DNA of 64,000 bases from Flavobacterium gelidicaeli (GTDB lineage: Bacteria > Bacteroidota > Bacteroidia > Flavobacteriales > Flavobacteriaceae). Made by a program: the position numbers and the translations under genes. The DNA is taken from positions 124,001 to 188,000 of the forward strand of contig NZ_JABSNK010000008.1 of NCBI RefSeq assembly GCF_013294005.1, read 5' to 3'. Every line of letters starts with the position of its first letter. The stretch's first letter is position 1. Shown piece after piece: positions 29,101 through 36,468 of the stretch. The notes under the pieces were generated by a model. That model did not search any database, was not told the origin of the DNA, and worked only from the letters and a program-made list of their open reading frames with translations.

Positions 29101-30759
29101 ACCGTCTTTTCGCCATTGAAAAGATGTAGCATTCGTTGCGACCACAGTTATTGTTTGGGTACCATTACCGGGACAAGTGGCAGTTGGAGCAACGGGTTGT
29201 GTTGTGATGCTTGGAGCAGTACAGATTTCATCAGCTCCCATATAGGGCTTTGCACGATTTTGACCATCTATATCGGTTGTAATTTCAGTGATAAGAACCC
29301 CTTGCAAATTATCATTTCCAGTACTTTGCAAATGAAAATCAGTAATTGACGTAAATAATGGATTTATACTTTTGGAATTAGAGTCGGTAACCGCTTGGTT
29401 CCAGGAGGTAAACCCTGCTGTTCCAATATACTCTATTGAATTAATTCTATTTGAAAAATTATTTGTAGCGTTAGACACATAATAATCGTTATAGTTTACA
29501 GCCCCAAATGTCCCTCCATTATTAAAAACTGCATATTGTCTATTAGTTAACGTGTTTACAAAGATGTTACTTCGTAAATTAATATTAGAGCCTCCAGTAA
29601 TATAAACACCAGAAGCGTAAGCTGTGCTGGCTGGGGCGCCTTTCATTACAATAGTATTAAAAAAGATATTTGTCATACTACCTGAAGTCACAAAAATACC
29701 ATTACCCTTATTGTAATAATTATAATTATTAGGATCAGCAGTGCTTACGTTAACGTTGGAAATAATATTATTAAATATATTTGTTACGCCTGTACTTTTA
29801 ACTAAAATACCTGCAGTAAACAAGCCATTTTTATAAATTGAATTTACAATATCATCGATATAATTAGCAGATATCAAACCTGCGCTAGAACCCAATAGCA
29901 CAATTCCCGCAGTATCATTACCATTATTAGCCGTATTATTGATGCCTGAGATTTTATTACCAGACACTTCGTAATTTAAAGCATTCAATAAATAGAATGC
30001 CCTAATAGGCTTTTCAATTGAAATAGTACTTCCAACACTATTTCCTGATATTTTCCAATTTGATGGAGAAAGAGATGCGGTACCGCTTCCATTAATATAA
30101 ACAGCATCCTTTACGTTAATCATTAAATTATTCAAAACTAAAACAGAGGAGTTTGCAGCAGTAGCGGCCTCAACATTAATTCTATTATTCCCTCCAAATC
30201 CATTATTTCCCGAATAAACGCCAGTACATAAAGTTAGCTGCTGATTTCGATTTGTAAATTTTAAGTTACAATTTGTAACAGTAATATTCGAGGAGCTAAT
30301 TGATCCGTTACTAGCGATCCAAATGATAGATCTATCAGTGTAACTTAAACCATCATTATTTACCAACGTTAAATCTTTTCCACCTGCTGCAGAACTACTC
30401 CCATCTATTACTACATTTTTTGCTCCATTAAACATAAAAACTGCTGCTACCCCAGTAGAAGAGTTTAACATATCAGCTGTTACAGAAACTGTCTTTCCTA
30501 TGTTAGGCTTAATTGTTAGCGTATTAGTCACGCTAGAACCAGCAATTTGACCAATAACTATTTGAGAATTAACTACCTGATCTTCATCTACTAAAAAAAC
30601 CACAGGGCCAGAAATTCCCACTGAATTTATACGAGCCACAGCGGCAGCTAAAGTTTTGAAATTACTATCAGGATTCGCAGTATTGATCGTAAATGAGCCG
30701 GATAATTGAGCAATACCAAAAAAAGGAATTAATAATAAGAATAGAAAAATTTTTTTCAT
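26194..30759 (-). CDS. Multidomain T9SS-exported surface protein, paralogue 4
   Basis: 1521 residues. Signal peptide (MKKIFLFLLLIPFFGIAQ). Residues about 20-510 look like a right-handed beta-helix (repeated N-rich strands such as NIFNNIISNVNVS). About 515-610 is an Ig-like domain (SFQWRKDGVNLSNGG, GAYDVVVSN). About 645-800 is a LamG/concanavalin-like domain (FTLEGWVKFNKADIGSRYSL, HHIAAVGTGSNLRIYIDGV). A second Ig-like segment leads to the shared FDYTYWSSPV / [14 protein letters not shown] / GQGFF module and sorting tail (MITRKIVY). Such architecture suggests an adhesin or carbohydrate-binding surface protein. It is the head of the array, with a -7 box at 30809-30816. Confidence 0.84.
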   Translation of the reverse strand: MKKIFLFLLLIPFFGIAQLSGSFTINTANPDSNFKTLAAAVARINSVGISGPVVFLVDEDQVVNSQIVIGQIAGSSVTNTLTIKPNIGKTVSVTADMLNSSTGVAAVFMFNGAKNVVIDGSSSAAGGKDLTLVNNDGLSYTDRSIIWIASNGSISSSNITVTNCNLKFTNRNQQLTLCTGVYSGNNGFGGNNRINVEAATAANSSVLVLNNLMINVKDAVYINGSGTASLSPSNWKISGNSVGSTISIEKPIRAFYLLNALNYEVSGNKISGINNTANNGNDTAGIVLLGSSAGLISANYIDDIVNSIYKNGLFTAGILVKSTGVTNIFNNIISNVNVSTADPNNYNYYNKGNGIFVTSGSMTNIFFNTIVMKGAPASTAYASGVYITGGSNINLRSNIFVNTLTNRQYAVFNNGGTFGAVNYNDYYVSNATNNFSNRINSIEYIGTAGFTSWNQAVTDSNSKSINPLFTSITDFHLQSTGNDNLQGVLITEITTDIDGQNRAKPYMGADEICTAPSITTQPVAPTATCPGNGTQTITVVATNATSFQWRKDGVNLSNGGVVSGATSATLTLSNPTSANEGAYDVVVSNSCPAAINSNSITISIIPDPIVSATIVDASCSNTSGGSINLINPESAIEFRNADNDYIDLGNSFSLSNRNAFTLEGWVKFNKADIGSRYSLFGQNDVIEFGFTNTNTILLWTAGGGSITTTLTTTFGNNAWHHIAAVGTGSNLRIYIDGVLIASGGSTTTNYGSNTTFTPKIGAGVIDASGGGFTGQIKKVGMYSSALSAAAIATLASSTTQYTGTESGLLAGYNFSEGVGTSLTKLPVGVNGTFQNSPEWNYKYSWTKVGTPSFTATNRNINALSAGTYNLTLTPLGVGCVVTKSFTVGGGSAVDIPTIGIITQPTCAAPTGSVVLSGLPATGNWTINPGAITGTGATTTVSGLTAGTTYTFTVSNGSCTSGSSSNAVVNTVQTVNYNGSTWSGIPDLNKIGVITGTGTISSDVDLCSCTVNAGVQATVASGKTLKLQNQLTVNGTMIFNDLSSLVQINDAAVNTGNITYKRQTPIVTNFDYTYWSSPVKNQKLIDFSPTTLGDKFLSFDSTINNWKYEDAYNTTMVAGKGYIIRGPQENYAPGPINLYEPSFIGEPINGVVSVAIGGTRVSNLIGNPYPSALNADAFLTANNSVLSGTLYFWTHNTSIQLASNITNGTAGSGSYAYTSDDYASYNLTGGTGTRASISSGPNTSIPDGQIAAGQGFFGTSIAPGTAMFNNAMRLKAGAIIDNSKFFRLASTSKTTVDVEKNRLWLNLVNDQGAFKQTLVGYITGATNEYESAYDGSSFNANAYINFYSLLSTSAMAIQGRALPFDENDTVPLGYKSNIAGDFKIAIDQVDGLFTSQVVYLEDKLLNVIHNLKESPYAFTTEIGVFNERFAILYANKTLGTDDFDTLNNTVFVATNNKEITITASVELIDKVFVYDFSGRQLYSKIAIDSNEVVVKNLTHANGALIVKVVLNNGKMITRKIVY

Positions 30760-30808
30760 AGTATGGTATTTGGGGTGAATCTAAATATTAAATAGCAGGT
30801 TATTCTTA

Positions 30809-30816
30809 CAAACATA
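30809..30816 (-). promoter_or_regulatory. -7 box of paralogue 4
   Basis: TATGTTTG on the minus strand, about 50 bases before the ATG at 30759. The rest of the 30760-31064 gap is AT-rich with no other feature except the recX promoter. Confidence 0.45.
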
Positions 30817-31013
30817 TAGATAACATTACAATAACGATGTTTGTAAATATCAAAATGAAAAATACTCGATTAAAAGCATTAAAAAACGACGATAAGCATA
30901 TTTTACAATGTGTTTTAATTAAACTTATAATATAACACAGCATTATAATTTATTACTAAAAAGCTCTTCTTTATATACGAAATCAGTCCAATTTTAGTTT
31001 TGAAAAATAATCC

Positions 31014-31021
31014 TAACTTTG
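31014..31021 (+). promoter_or_regulatory. -7 box of recX
   Basis: TAACTTTG matches TAnnTTTG, 43 bases before the ATG at 31065. Confidence 0.5.
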
Positions 31022-31064
31022 AGCTGTATCTCCCGATTATTAAAACCTTGTCACAACAGCAAAA

Positions 31065-31538
31065 ATGAATCCTACCTACACCATAAAAGATGCGCTTAAA
31101 AAAATAGAACATTACTGTGCTTATCAAGAGCGTTGTCATGAAGAAGTAGAGTCTAAACTTCGTGCAATGAAAATGGACTCACATGAAATTGACCAGATCA
31201 TCGCTCAATTAATTAAGGATAATTTCTTGAATGAAGAGCGTTTTGCTCGCAGTTTTGCTCGTGGTAAACACCGCATTAAATATTGGGGAAACATCCGAAT
31301 TACGAATGAACTGAAATTCCGAAAAATAAATCAGCGCTTAATTAGCACGGCACTAAAAGAAATTACTCCCGAAGAATATTATGAAACTTTCGAGAAAATA
31401 GCGTTGCGAACTTGGGAAAATACTAGGGAAACAAACACTATGAAGAAAAGAAAGAAAGTTTGTGATAGTTTATTGCGAAAGGGTTTTGAAAGTAATTTGG
31501 TTTATGAAAAAGTGAAGGAATTAGAAGACAAAGATTGA
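31065..31538 (+). CDS. recX: Regulatory protein RecX
   Basis: 157 residues, made of the three-helix repeats of RecX. Recognisable parts are ALKKIEHYCAYQERCHEEV near the N-terminus, LIKDNFLNEERFARSFARGK (about 48-67) and WGNIRITNELKFRKI. RecX binds RecA filaments and limits recombination and SOS induction. recA is not beside it here, which is usual in this phylum. The gene is alone and is followed by a long repeat-filled gap. Confidence 0.9.
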   Translation: MNPTYTIKDALKKIEHYCAYQERCHEEVESKLRAMKMDSHEIDQIIAQLIKDNFLNEERFARSFARGKHRIKYWGNIRITNELKFRKINQRLISTALKEITPEEYYETFEKIALRTWENTRETNTMKKRKKVCDSLLRKGFESNLVYEKVKELEDKD

Positions 31539-31595
31539 TTTCTGTTTTGTAAATGGCCGTTACTTATGGACCAACTGTTCCTGGCGTTAGCTATT

Positions 31596-32380
31596 GGAAC
31601 GCAGATGACACGGATTTAGCGGATTAAAACGGATTTTTATTTTTTTTTAAATGGGATAAGTCTGCAGCCTTTAAAACTCTCAACTTTAGCTGTAATGGAA
31701 CGCGGATGACACGGATTTAGCAGATAAAACAGATTTTTTTTCTTTTAAAATAGAATAAGTTTGCTGCTTTTGTAATTCTCGTCTTTGGATAATGGCAAGC
31801 AGATTTAGCAGATTGAAAATGGATTCATTTGTTAGGAAAGGAATAATTTTCAAATTGAAAGTTACTAGCTTTGGTTGTAATGGAACGCGGATGACTCGGA
31901 TTTAACGGATTAAAACGGATTTTTTTCTTTAAAATGGAATGAGTTTACCGCTTTTCTGATTCTCGGTCGCGCTTAATGGGACGCAGATTTTGCAGATTAA
32001 AAGTTACTAGCTTTAGCTGTAATGGAACGCGGATGACACGGATTTAGCGGATTAAAACGGATTTTTTTCTTTAAAATGGAATGAGTTTACCGCTTTTCTG
32101 ATTCTCGGTCGCGCCTAATGGGACGCAGATTTTTCAAATTGAAATTTACTATATTTAGCTGTAATGGAACGCGGATGACACGGATTTAGCAGATAAAACA
32201 GATTTTTTTTCTTTTAAAATAGAATAAGTTTACCCCTTTTTTGATCCTCGTCTTTGGCTATTGGCACGCAGATTTAACGGATTTTTCTTGTTTATGAAAG
32301 GGATTGCAGTTGATATATTTATTATTCTTCCTTTTTAATAATGGCATGCGGATTCCACAGATTTAAGTGGATTTACTTCT
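31596..32380 (+). repeat. Array of intergenic repeats, ~142 bp period
   Basis: Five full or partial copies start with TGGAACGC at 31596, 31696, 31881, 32023 and 32165, with a degraded sixth near 32341. Each opens with GGAACGCGGATGACACGGAT followed by TTAGCGGATTAAAACGGATT. The copies at 31881 and 32023 are nearly identical and spaced exactly 142 bases, as is the next step to 32165. No open frame of merit occurs in 31539-32594. The CACGGATTT..CGGATT text also occurs as inverted flanks of the GxxExxY gene at 36029. Confidence 0.8.
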
Positions 32381-32425
32381 AAGAAAATTGTAAATGACAT
32401 TGAACTAAAATCGTTTCATTTCTGT

Positions 32426-32448
32426 CAGTTCGAGCGGAGTCGAGAACC
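32426..32448 (+). repeat. Half copy of the CGACTGCGCTCGA repeat family
   Basis: CAGTTCGAGCGGAGTCGAGA followed by ACC is the text of the palindromic repeat at 9392-9435 with one change; here only one arm is present. Confidence 0.5.
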
Positions 32449-32594
32449 GTATTAGCAAACAGCTCTCTATCGATAGACGATATACGCTACAATTATTATA
32501 ATTACTAAATCTTAACCAAAATTCGTTTAGCACTTCAATTTTAAGAAAACTGTTGTTTTACTGAAGAGTAATTAGAATATCAATTTCCTCTTCG

Positions 32595-33749
32595 CTAAAC
32601 CGAAAGCAGTACACTCACAGCATTACCGCCAAAACCTACTGCGTTTACTAACACTTTTTTAATGGGCTTGGTTTGTTTTTGCGCTTTTGCAAAAGGGACG
32701 CTGATGAAGGTATTGTGTTGCATCATCATGATAGCCAACTCTAAGCTTAGTAACCCTGAAGCGCCAAAAGTATGTCCGATTTTCCATTTATTTGTGGTCA
32801 GTAATGGCAGGCTTTCGCCAAAGACTTTTTGGATTGCTCTATACTCTGTTAAATCACCCTTGATGGTTCCTGGAGCATGCATAACAACGGCATCTACATC
32901 TGATAATTCAGTATCTTTTAAGGCCATTTTCATGGATTTTTGAAAACAAGTGGCTTCTGCAGAAATGGATATGTTGTGTTCCAGAACCTCTGTGGCGTAA
33001 CCAATTCCTTCGATAAAAGCCAATGCGTTTTCTTTTTTCCCTATTTCTAAACAACAAACTGCTGCGCCTTCACCAAGAATCATGGTATTTTGTGTTTTCT
33101 TTAAATCTAATGCACGATTGGGATATTCCTCGTCTGACCTTGAATAGATTTTTAAAGCACGCATTTGCGCGATTGTAAAATCGGTTAAAGGGGCTTCACT
33201 ACCACCAACCAAAAACTTATTGACCATACCTGATTTTAACCAAGCCACACCGTTTAAAACAGCATGCAATGCTGTAGAACAAGTAATAGAATGCGAAATT
33301 TCGGGACCTGAGCTTTGCAAATCATGTGCAATCCAAGAGGAAATATTCCCCAGAGTAGTGGTAGGCGAAGCCAATGTTTGCGCTTTTCCCGTTTCTAGAT
33401 ATTCTTGATGGTGTTTTTCGAATAATTCAGTGGCTCCACGTGACGAACCAATATTGATTCCGAATACATCATCAGTTGTCCAAGCTGCTTGCTCAACCGC
33501 TTTGCGAGACGCTTCCATGGCATATAGCACCGAATTGTCTAGAAACTTATATTTAGGATCCGAATGTTTTAATAATTCAATTTTAGCAATTGAATCTTCA
33601 TTTAAAGGCGCTACAAACGTTGGGGCTTTATCAATGTTTTTCTGGGTAAAACAATGCTGGTCGTTCAGGTAGTGCTCCCAAATTAATTTTGGGTCATTAC
33701 CCAATGGAGACATAGACGAGAGAGCGGTAATGGATATTATTTGTGACAA
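32595..33749 (-). CDS. Beta-ketoacyl synthase (KAS II-like) of the biotin operon
   Basis: 384 residues, thiolase fold. The decarboxylating ketosynthase triad is intact: Cys157 in SITCSTALHA, His291 in VMHAPGTIKGD and His326 in IGHTFGASG. It should condense an acyl thioester with malonyl-ACP. It is somewhat shorter than FabF (about 410) and lies downstream of bioA on the same strand, 316 bases away. Because no bioC or bioH is visible, it may act in making the pimeloyl precursor, but this is inference; it could also be a flexirubin-type or fatty acid enzyme. Last gene of the biotin transcription unit. Confidence 0.82.
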   Translation of the reverse strand: MSQIISITALSSMSPLGNDPKLIWEHYLNDQHCFTQKNIDKAPTFVAPLNEDSIAKIELLKHSDPKYKFLDNSVLYAMEASRKAVEQAAWTTDDVFGINIGSSRGATELFEKHHQEYLETGKAQTLASPTTTLGNISSWIAHDLQSSGPEISHSITCSTALHAVLNGVAWLKSGMVNKFLVGGSEAPLTDFTIAQMRALKIYSRSDEEYPNRALDLKKTQNTMILGEGAAVCCLEIGKKENALAFIEGIGYATEVLEHNISISAEATCFQKSMKMALKDTELSDVDAVVMHAPGTIKGDLTEYRAIQKVFGESLPLLTTNKWKIGHTFGASGLLSLELAIMMMQHNTFISVPFAKAQKQTKPIKKVLVNAVGFGGNAVSVLLSV

Positions 33750-33771
33750 GGTGTATTAATTTATTACACGA

Positions 33772-33910
33772 AGATTCGCAGAGAATTTTCGCAGAGATTC
33801 ACAAAATTCAAAATAGAGAAATCAGCCTGGCTAAACTTGACATTTTCTCCTAGTTTTATTTTGTGCAATTTTTTTTATTTAACCGCAAAGGTCGCAAAGT
33901 TTTTCGCAAA
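33772..33910 (+). repeat. Short CGCAAAG / CGCAGAG dispersed repeats
   Basis: CACGAAGATTCGCAGAGAAT and following bases (33772-33810), and AACCGCAAAGGTCGCAAAGT and following bases (33880-33910), are two members of simple direct-repeat families that I recall from Bacteroidota intergenic DNA. Together with the hairpin element at 33985 they fill the 33750-34065 gap. Confidence 0.45.
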
Positions 33911-33984
33911 CTGCATAACGAATGCGACCAAATAATGCGTTTTTAGAATTCAAATCATTAGTTGACTTTCTACTTATTGCTTTT

Positions 33985-34062
33985 TAGCCCTGATAGCAGT
34001 GGAAATCCTTTATCGCCGTTCTTAAGGCGGTAAAGATTGCAACGGATAGCAGGATTAGCTCC
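33985..34062 (+). repeat. Flavobacterial hairpin element, copy 2 (Flavo-1-like)
   Basis: TAGCCCTGATAGCAGTGGAA followed by ATCCTTT, then a stem core ATCGCCGTTCTTAAGGCGGT and AAAGATTGCAACGGATAGCAGGATTAGCTCC in shorter parts. It ends four bases before the bioA stop codon, i.e. immediately 3' of bioA on the opposite strand. Confidence 0.75.
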
Positions 34063-34065
34063 AAA

Positions 34066-35370
34066 TTAAACTATATCAAGTGCTTGTTCGACTACTTGAT
34101 ATATTTTTTCTAATTGTACATCACTAATGATATACGGTGGTAAAATATACACGATATTCCCCACTGGTCGTAAGATTACGCCATTCTCGATGAAGAAATC
34201 ATAGAGTTTGTTCCGCAAGCTTCCATAGTAACTTGCTGCTCCTTCTGTTTTTATTTCTAAAGCAAAAATAGTTCCCAGAACACGAGTGGTTTTGACCTTA
34301 GCATGCTCCTTAATTTTTGCTTGAAAGGCCAAGTGATTGGCGTTGACACGAACTAAATTAGCTTGCATTTCGGGAGTTTTTAACAACTCTAAACTCGCTA
34401 ATGCAGCGGCACAACCCGTAGGATTAGCTGTAAAAGTATGTCCGTGAAAAAGGGCTTTATTAATATCTTCGTCATAGAAAGCATCAAAAATCTCTTGCGT
34501 AAAAGTGGTAATCGCCATAGGGATAGTTCCACCAGTCAATGCCTTAGACAAGCACATCATGTCAGCAGTTTCATTGACGTAATTCATTGCAAACGTCTTG
34601 CCTGTTTTTCCAAAACCAGTCATTACTTCGTCAGCAATGGTCAAGACATTATTCTCTTTGCAAATGACAATCAACTGTGCCAAAGCTTCCGGTTCGTGCA
34701 TGACCATTCCGGCAGCACCTTGCACTAAAGGTTCAAAGATAAAACCAGCGCAATTGTTGTTTTTAATTTGTGACCTCAAAGCATCATAACTCTCTTGCTC
34801 TTGCCCTTTGACAGGAGCGGGAATGCGCACCACGTCAATAAACATCCCTTCGAATGCCTGCGTATAAAAGGAAATTCCGCTTGCCGCCATAGCAGCAAAT
34901 GTGTCTCCGTGAAAGGCATTTTCGAAAGCTATAATTGTGGTTCGTTTTTCGCCTTTGTTAAAAAAGAATTGCAAAGCAACTTTGATCGCTACTTCTACAG
35001 CCGTTGAACCATTATCAGAAAAGAATATTTTTCTTTGGTTATCAGGCAATATTTCGATTAGCTTTTCACCAAGTTCGATTGCTGGCTCGTGCGTAAATCC
35101 ACCAAAAAGAACGTGTTCTAGTGTCGTTAGCTGCTTGTAAATCGCATCGGCAATGTATTTATTACTGTGCCCGTAGGGATTCACCCACCACGAAGCGATA
35201 GCATCAATATATTCTTTGTTGTTTTCGTCCCAAAGCAAAGCGCCTTCTCCTCTTTTAATAGCGATAGGAAGCGCAGCTGTTTTATGTTGTGTATAAGGGT
35301 GCCAAAGGTATTCTTGATCCCTTTCAGAAAGCCCCCTAACCCCCGAAGTGGGAATAGTTGTAGTACTCAT
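34066..35370 (-). CDS. bioA: Adenosylmethionine-8-amino-7-oxononanoate aminotransferase
   Basis: 434 residues, fold-type I PLP enzyme that converts KAPA to DAPA using S-adenosylmethionine as amino donor. Visible: LWHPYTQHK substrate region near residue 22, SWWVNPYGH, DNGSTAVEVA, AFHGDT, ADEVMTGFGKTGK and the PLP lysine in LSKALTGG (about 286). The first ~13 residues (MSTTTIPTSGVRG) are not part of the family core. The start lies two bases after the bioD stop, so bioD and bioA are tightly coupled. The ketosynthase gene lies downstream. Confidence 0.96.
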   Translation of the reverse strand: MSTTTIPTSGVRGLSERDQEYLWHPYTQHKTAALPIAIKRGEGALLWDENNKEYIDAIASWWVNPYGHSNKYIADAIYKQLTTLEHVLFGGFTHEPAIELGEKLIEILPDNQRKIFFSDNGSTAVEVAIKVALQFFFNKGEKRTTIIAFENAFHGDTFAAMAASGISFYTQAFEGMFIDVVRIPAPVKGQEQESYDALRSQIKNNNCAGFIFEPLVQGAAGMVMHEPEALAQLIVICKENNVLTIADEVMTGFGKTGKTFAMNYVNETADMMCLSKALTGGTIPMAITTFTQEIFDAFYDEDINKALFHGHTFTANPTGCAAALASLELLKTPEMQANLVRVNANHLAFQAKIKEHAKVKTTRVLGTIFALEIKTEGAASYYGSLRNKLYDFFIENGVILRPVGNIVYILPPYIISDVQLEKIYQVVEQALDIV

Positions 35371-35372
35371 AT

Positions 35373-35990
35373 TTATAATTTCAAAAGGTTTTCTCTAAAT
35401 TGATCGGCGTAATCCTTAATTACATTTTGATCAAAGTAAGGTTCTTGTTCGATGCGACCGATACAATTAATTCCAGTTTTGGATAAAATTATGGACTCAG
35501 TAGCTTGATTTTTTTCACCACTGAAAATAATTCCAGCAATATTGATCTTGCGGTTTTGCAATGCTTCAATCGTTAACAGGGTATGGTTGATACTCCCCAA
35601 ATAATGTCTTGAAACAACTACTACTTTATAATCTGCAGCAATTAAATCGACAATAGTATCTTGATTATTTAATGGTACAAATAAGCCTCCTGCTCCTTCT
35701 ATAACCAAATGATTTTCGGTTTCTGGTGCGACAATCTTAGCTAAATCAATTGTTAAACCGTCAATTTCAGCGGCTAGATGTGGACTAGCTGGCGTGTTTA
35801 ACTTATAGCTATTAGAATGAATAACCGTTTTATCGTTACTAATGTAGCGTTCAATTTTATGACTGTCCGAATTATCAAGGTCACCCGCTTGAATGGGTTT
35901 CCAATAGTCGGCTTGTAGTGATTCTGTTATAATTGATGAGGCAATTGTTTTACCTACATCAGTTCCTATTCCTGTTACAAATATTTTCAT
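35373..35990 (-). CDS. bioD: Dethiobiotin synthetase
   Basis: 205 residues, close to the usual 215-230. It closes the ureido ring of DAPA with CO2 and ATP. The P-loop is at the N-terminus (FVTGIGTDVGKT, residues 4-15), followed by YWKPIQAGD with the substrate lysine and EGAGGLFVPL. It begins after the 3' repeat of the GxxExxY unit and overlaps nothing; bioA follows after two bases. Promoter not clear: it may be read through from bioF. Confidence 0.95.
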   Translation of the reverse strand: MKIFVTGIGTDVGKTIASSIITESLQADYWKPIQAGDLDNSDSHKIERYISNDKTVIHSNSYKLNTPASPHLAAEIDGLTIDLAKIVAPETENHLVIEGAGGLFVPLNNQDTIVDLIAADYKVVVVSRHYLGSINHTLLTIEALQNRKINIAGIIFSGEKNQATESIILSKTGINCIGRIEQEPYFDQNVIKDYADQFRENLLKL

Positions 35991-36001
35991 AATTACTAGA
36001 C

Positions 36002-36040
36002 CACGGATAATACTGATTTAACAGATTATCACTGATTTTT
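36002..36040 (+). repeat. Inverted repeat flanking the GxxExxY gene (right arm of the pair, 3' side)
   Basis: CCACGGATAATACTGATTTA followed by ACAGATTATCACTGATTTTT. It overlaps the last codons of the GxxExxY gene. The complementary arm is at 36434-36468. Confidence 0.65.
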
Positions 36041-36430
36041 TAAATTCTTTTTTCTATCGTTGGTATATATTATACGCTTAAATTCTGCCTCTTCTCCAAA
36101 ATTCAACAAGAGACCTACTTCTATTTTAGTTGCTTTTAAATAATTCATCAATTGCGCTACATGAGCACTCTTGAGGACTTCACATGCCTTAAGCTCAACT
36201 ATTACCTTATCTTCAACTAGTAAGTCACTATAATACTCTCCCAATAATTGCCCCTTTAAATATACTTTTATAGGACTTTGAGCCTTACCATTGTATCCTT
36301 TATTTTTTAATTCGAAAAACATCGCATTTTGATAAATCTTCTCCAAAAACCCGTATCCTAACTGGTTATAGATGTCAAAATATATCTTAATTATATCCTC
36401 CGTATTTTTTTTATGTAACAACTCACTCAT
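36029..36430 (-). CDS. GxxExxY family protein (PD-(D/E)XK-like)
   Basis: 133 residues, the standard size. The name-giving motif is GYGFLEKIYQNAM (G..E..Y, about residues 26-38), followed by YYSDLLVEDKVIVELKA, an acidic-Lys pattern like the PD-(D/E)XK nuclease fold (D..V, then E-x-K at about 79-81). Function is not established; the fold suggests nucleic acid cleavage or binding. It lies between bioF and bioD, where no biotin gene is expected, and inverted repeats of the type seen at 31.6-32.4 kb flank it and encode its last residues. This suggests it came in as a mobile unit. Confidence 0.85.
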   Translation of the reverse strand: MSELLHKKNTEDIIKIYFDIYNQLGYGFLEKIYQNAMFFELKNKGYNGKAQSPIKVYLKGQLLGEYYSDLLVEDKVIVELKACEVLKSAHVAQLMNYLKATKIEVGLLLNFGEEAEFKRIIYTNDRKKNLKNQ

Positions 36431-36433
36431 AAT

Positions 36434-36468
36434 AAATCTGTTATAATCCGTGGGATCAGTTTAATCTG
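36434..36468 (-). repeat. Inverted repeat flanking the GxxExxY gene (5' side)
   Basis: On the minus strand: CACAGATTAAACTGATCCCA followed by CGGATTATAACAGATT. It shares the CCACGGAT.ATA.C(T/A)GATT text with the arm at 36002 in opposite orientation. It supplies the last codons (SPTD) of bioF. Confidence 0.65.

Noticed and set aside
31596..32380. Possible CRISPR array
   Set aside because: Repeat units are ~142 bp with no short constant repeat and unique spacers, spacing of the older copies is irregular (100 and 185), and no cas genes are nearby.
33220..33672. Plus-strand open frames opposite the ketosynthase and bioA
   Set aside because: They are shadows of strongly supported minus-strand genes and have no family resemblance.
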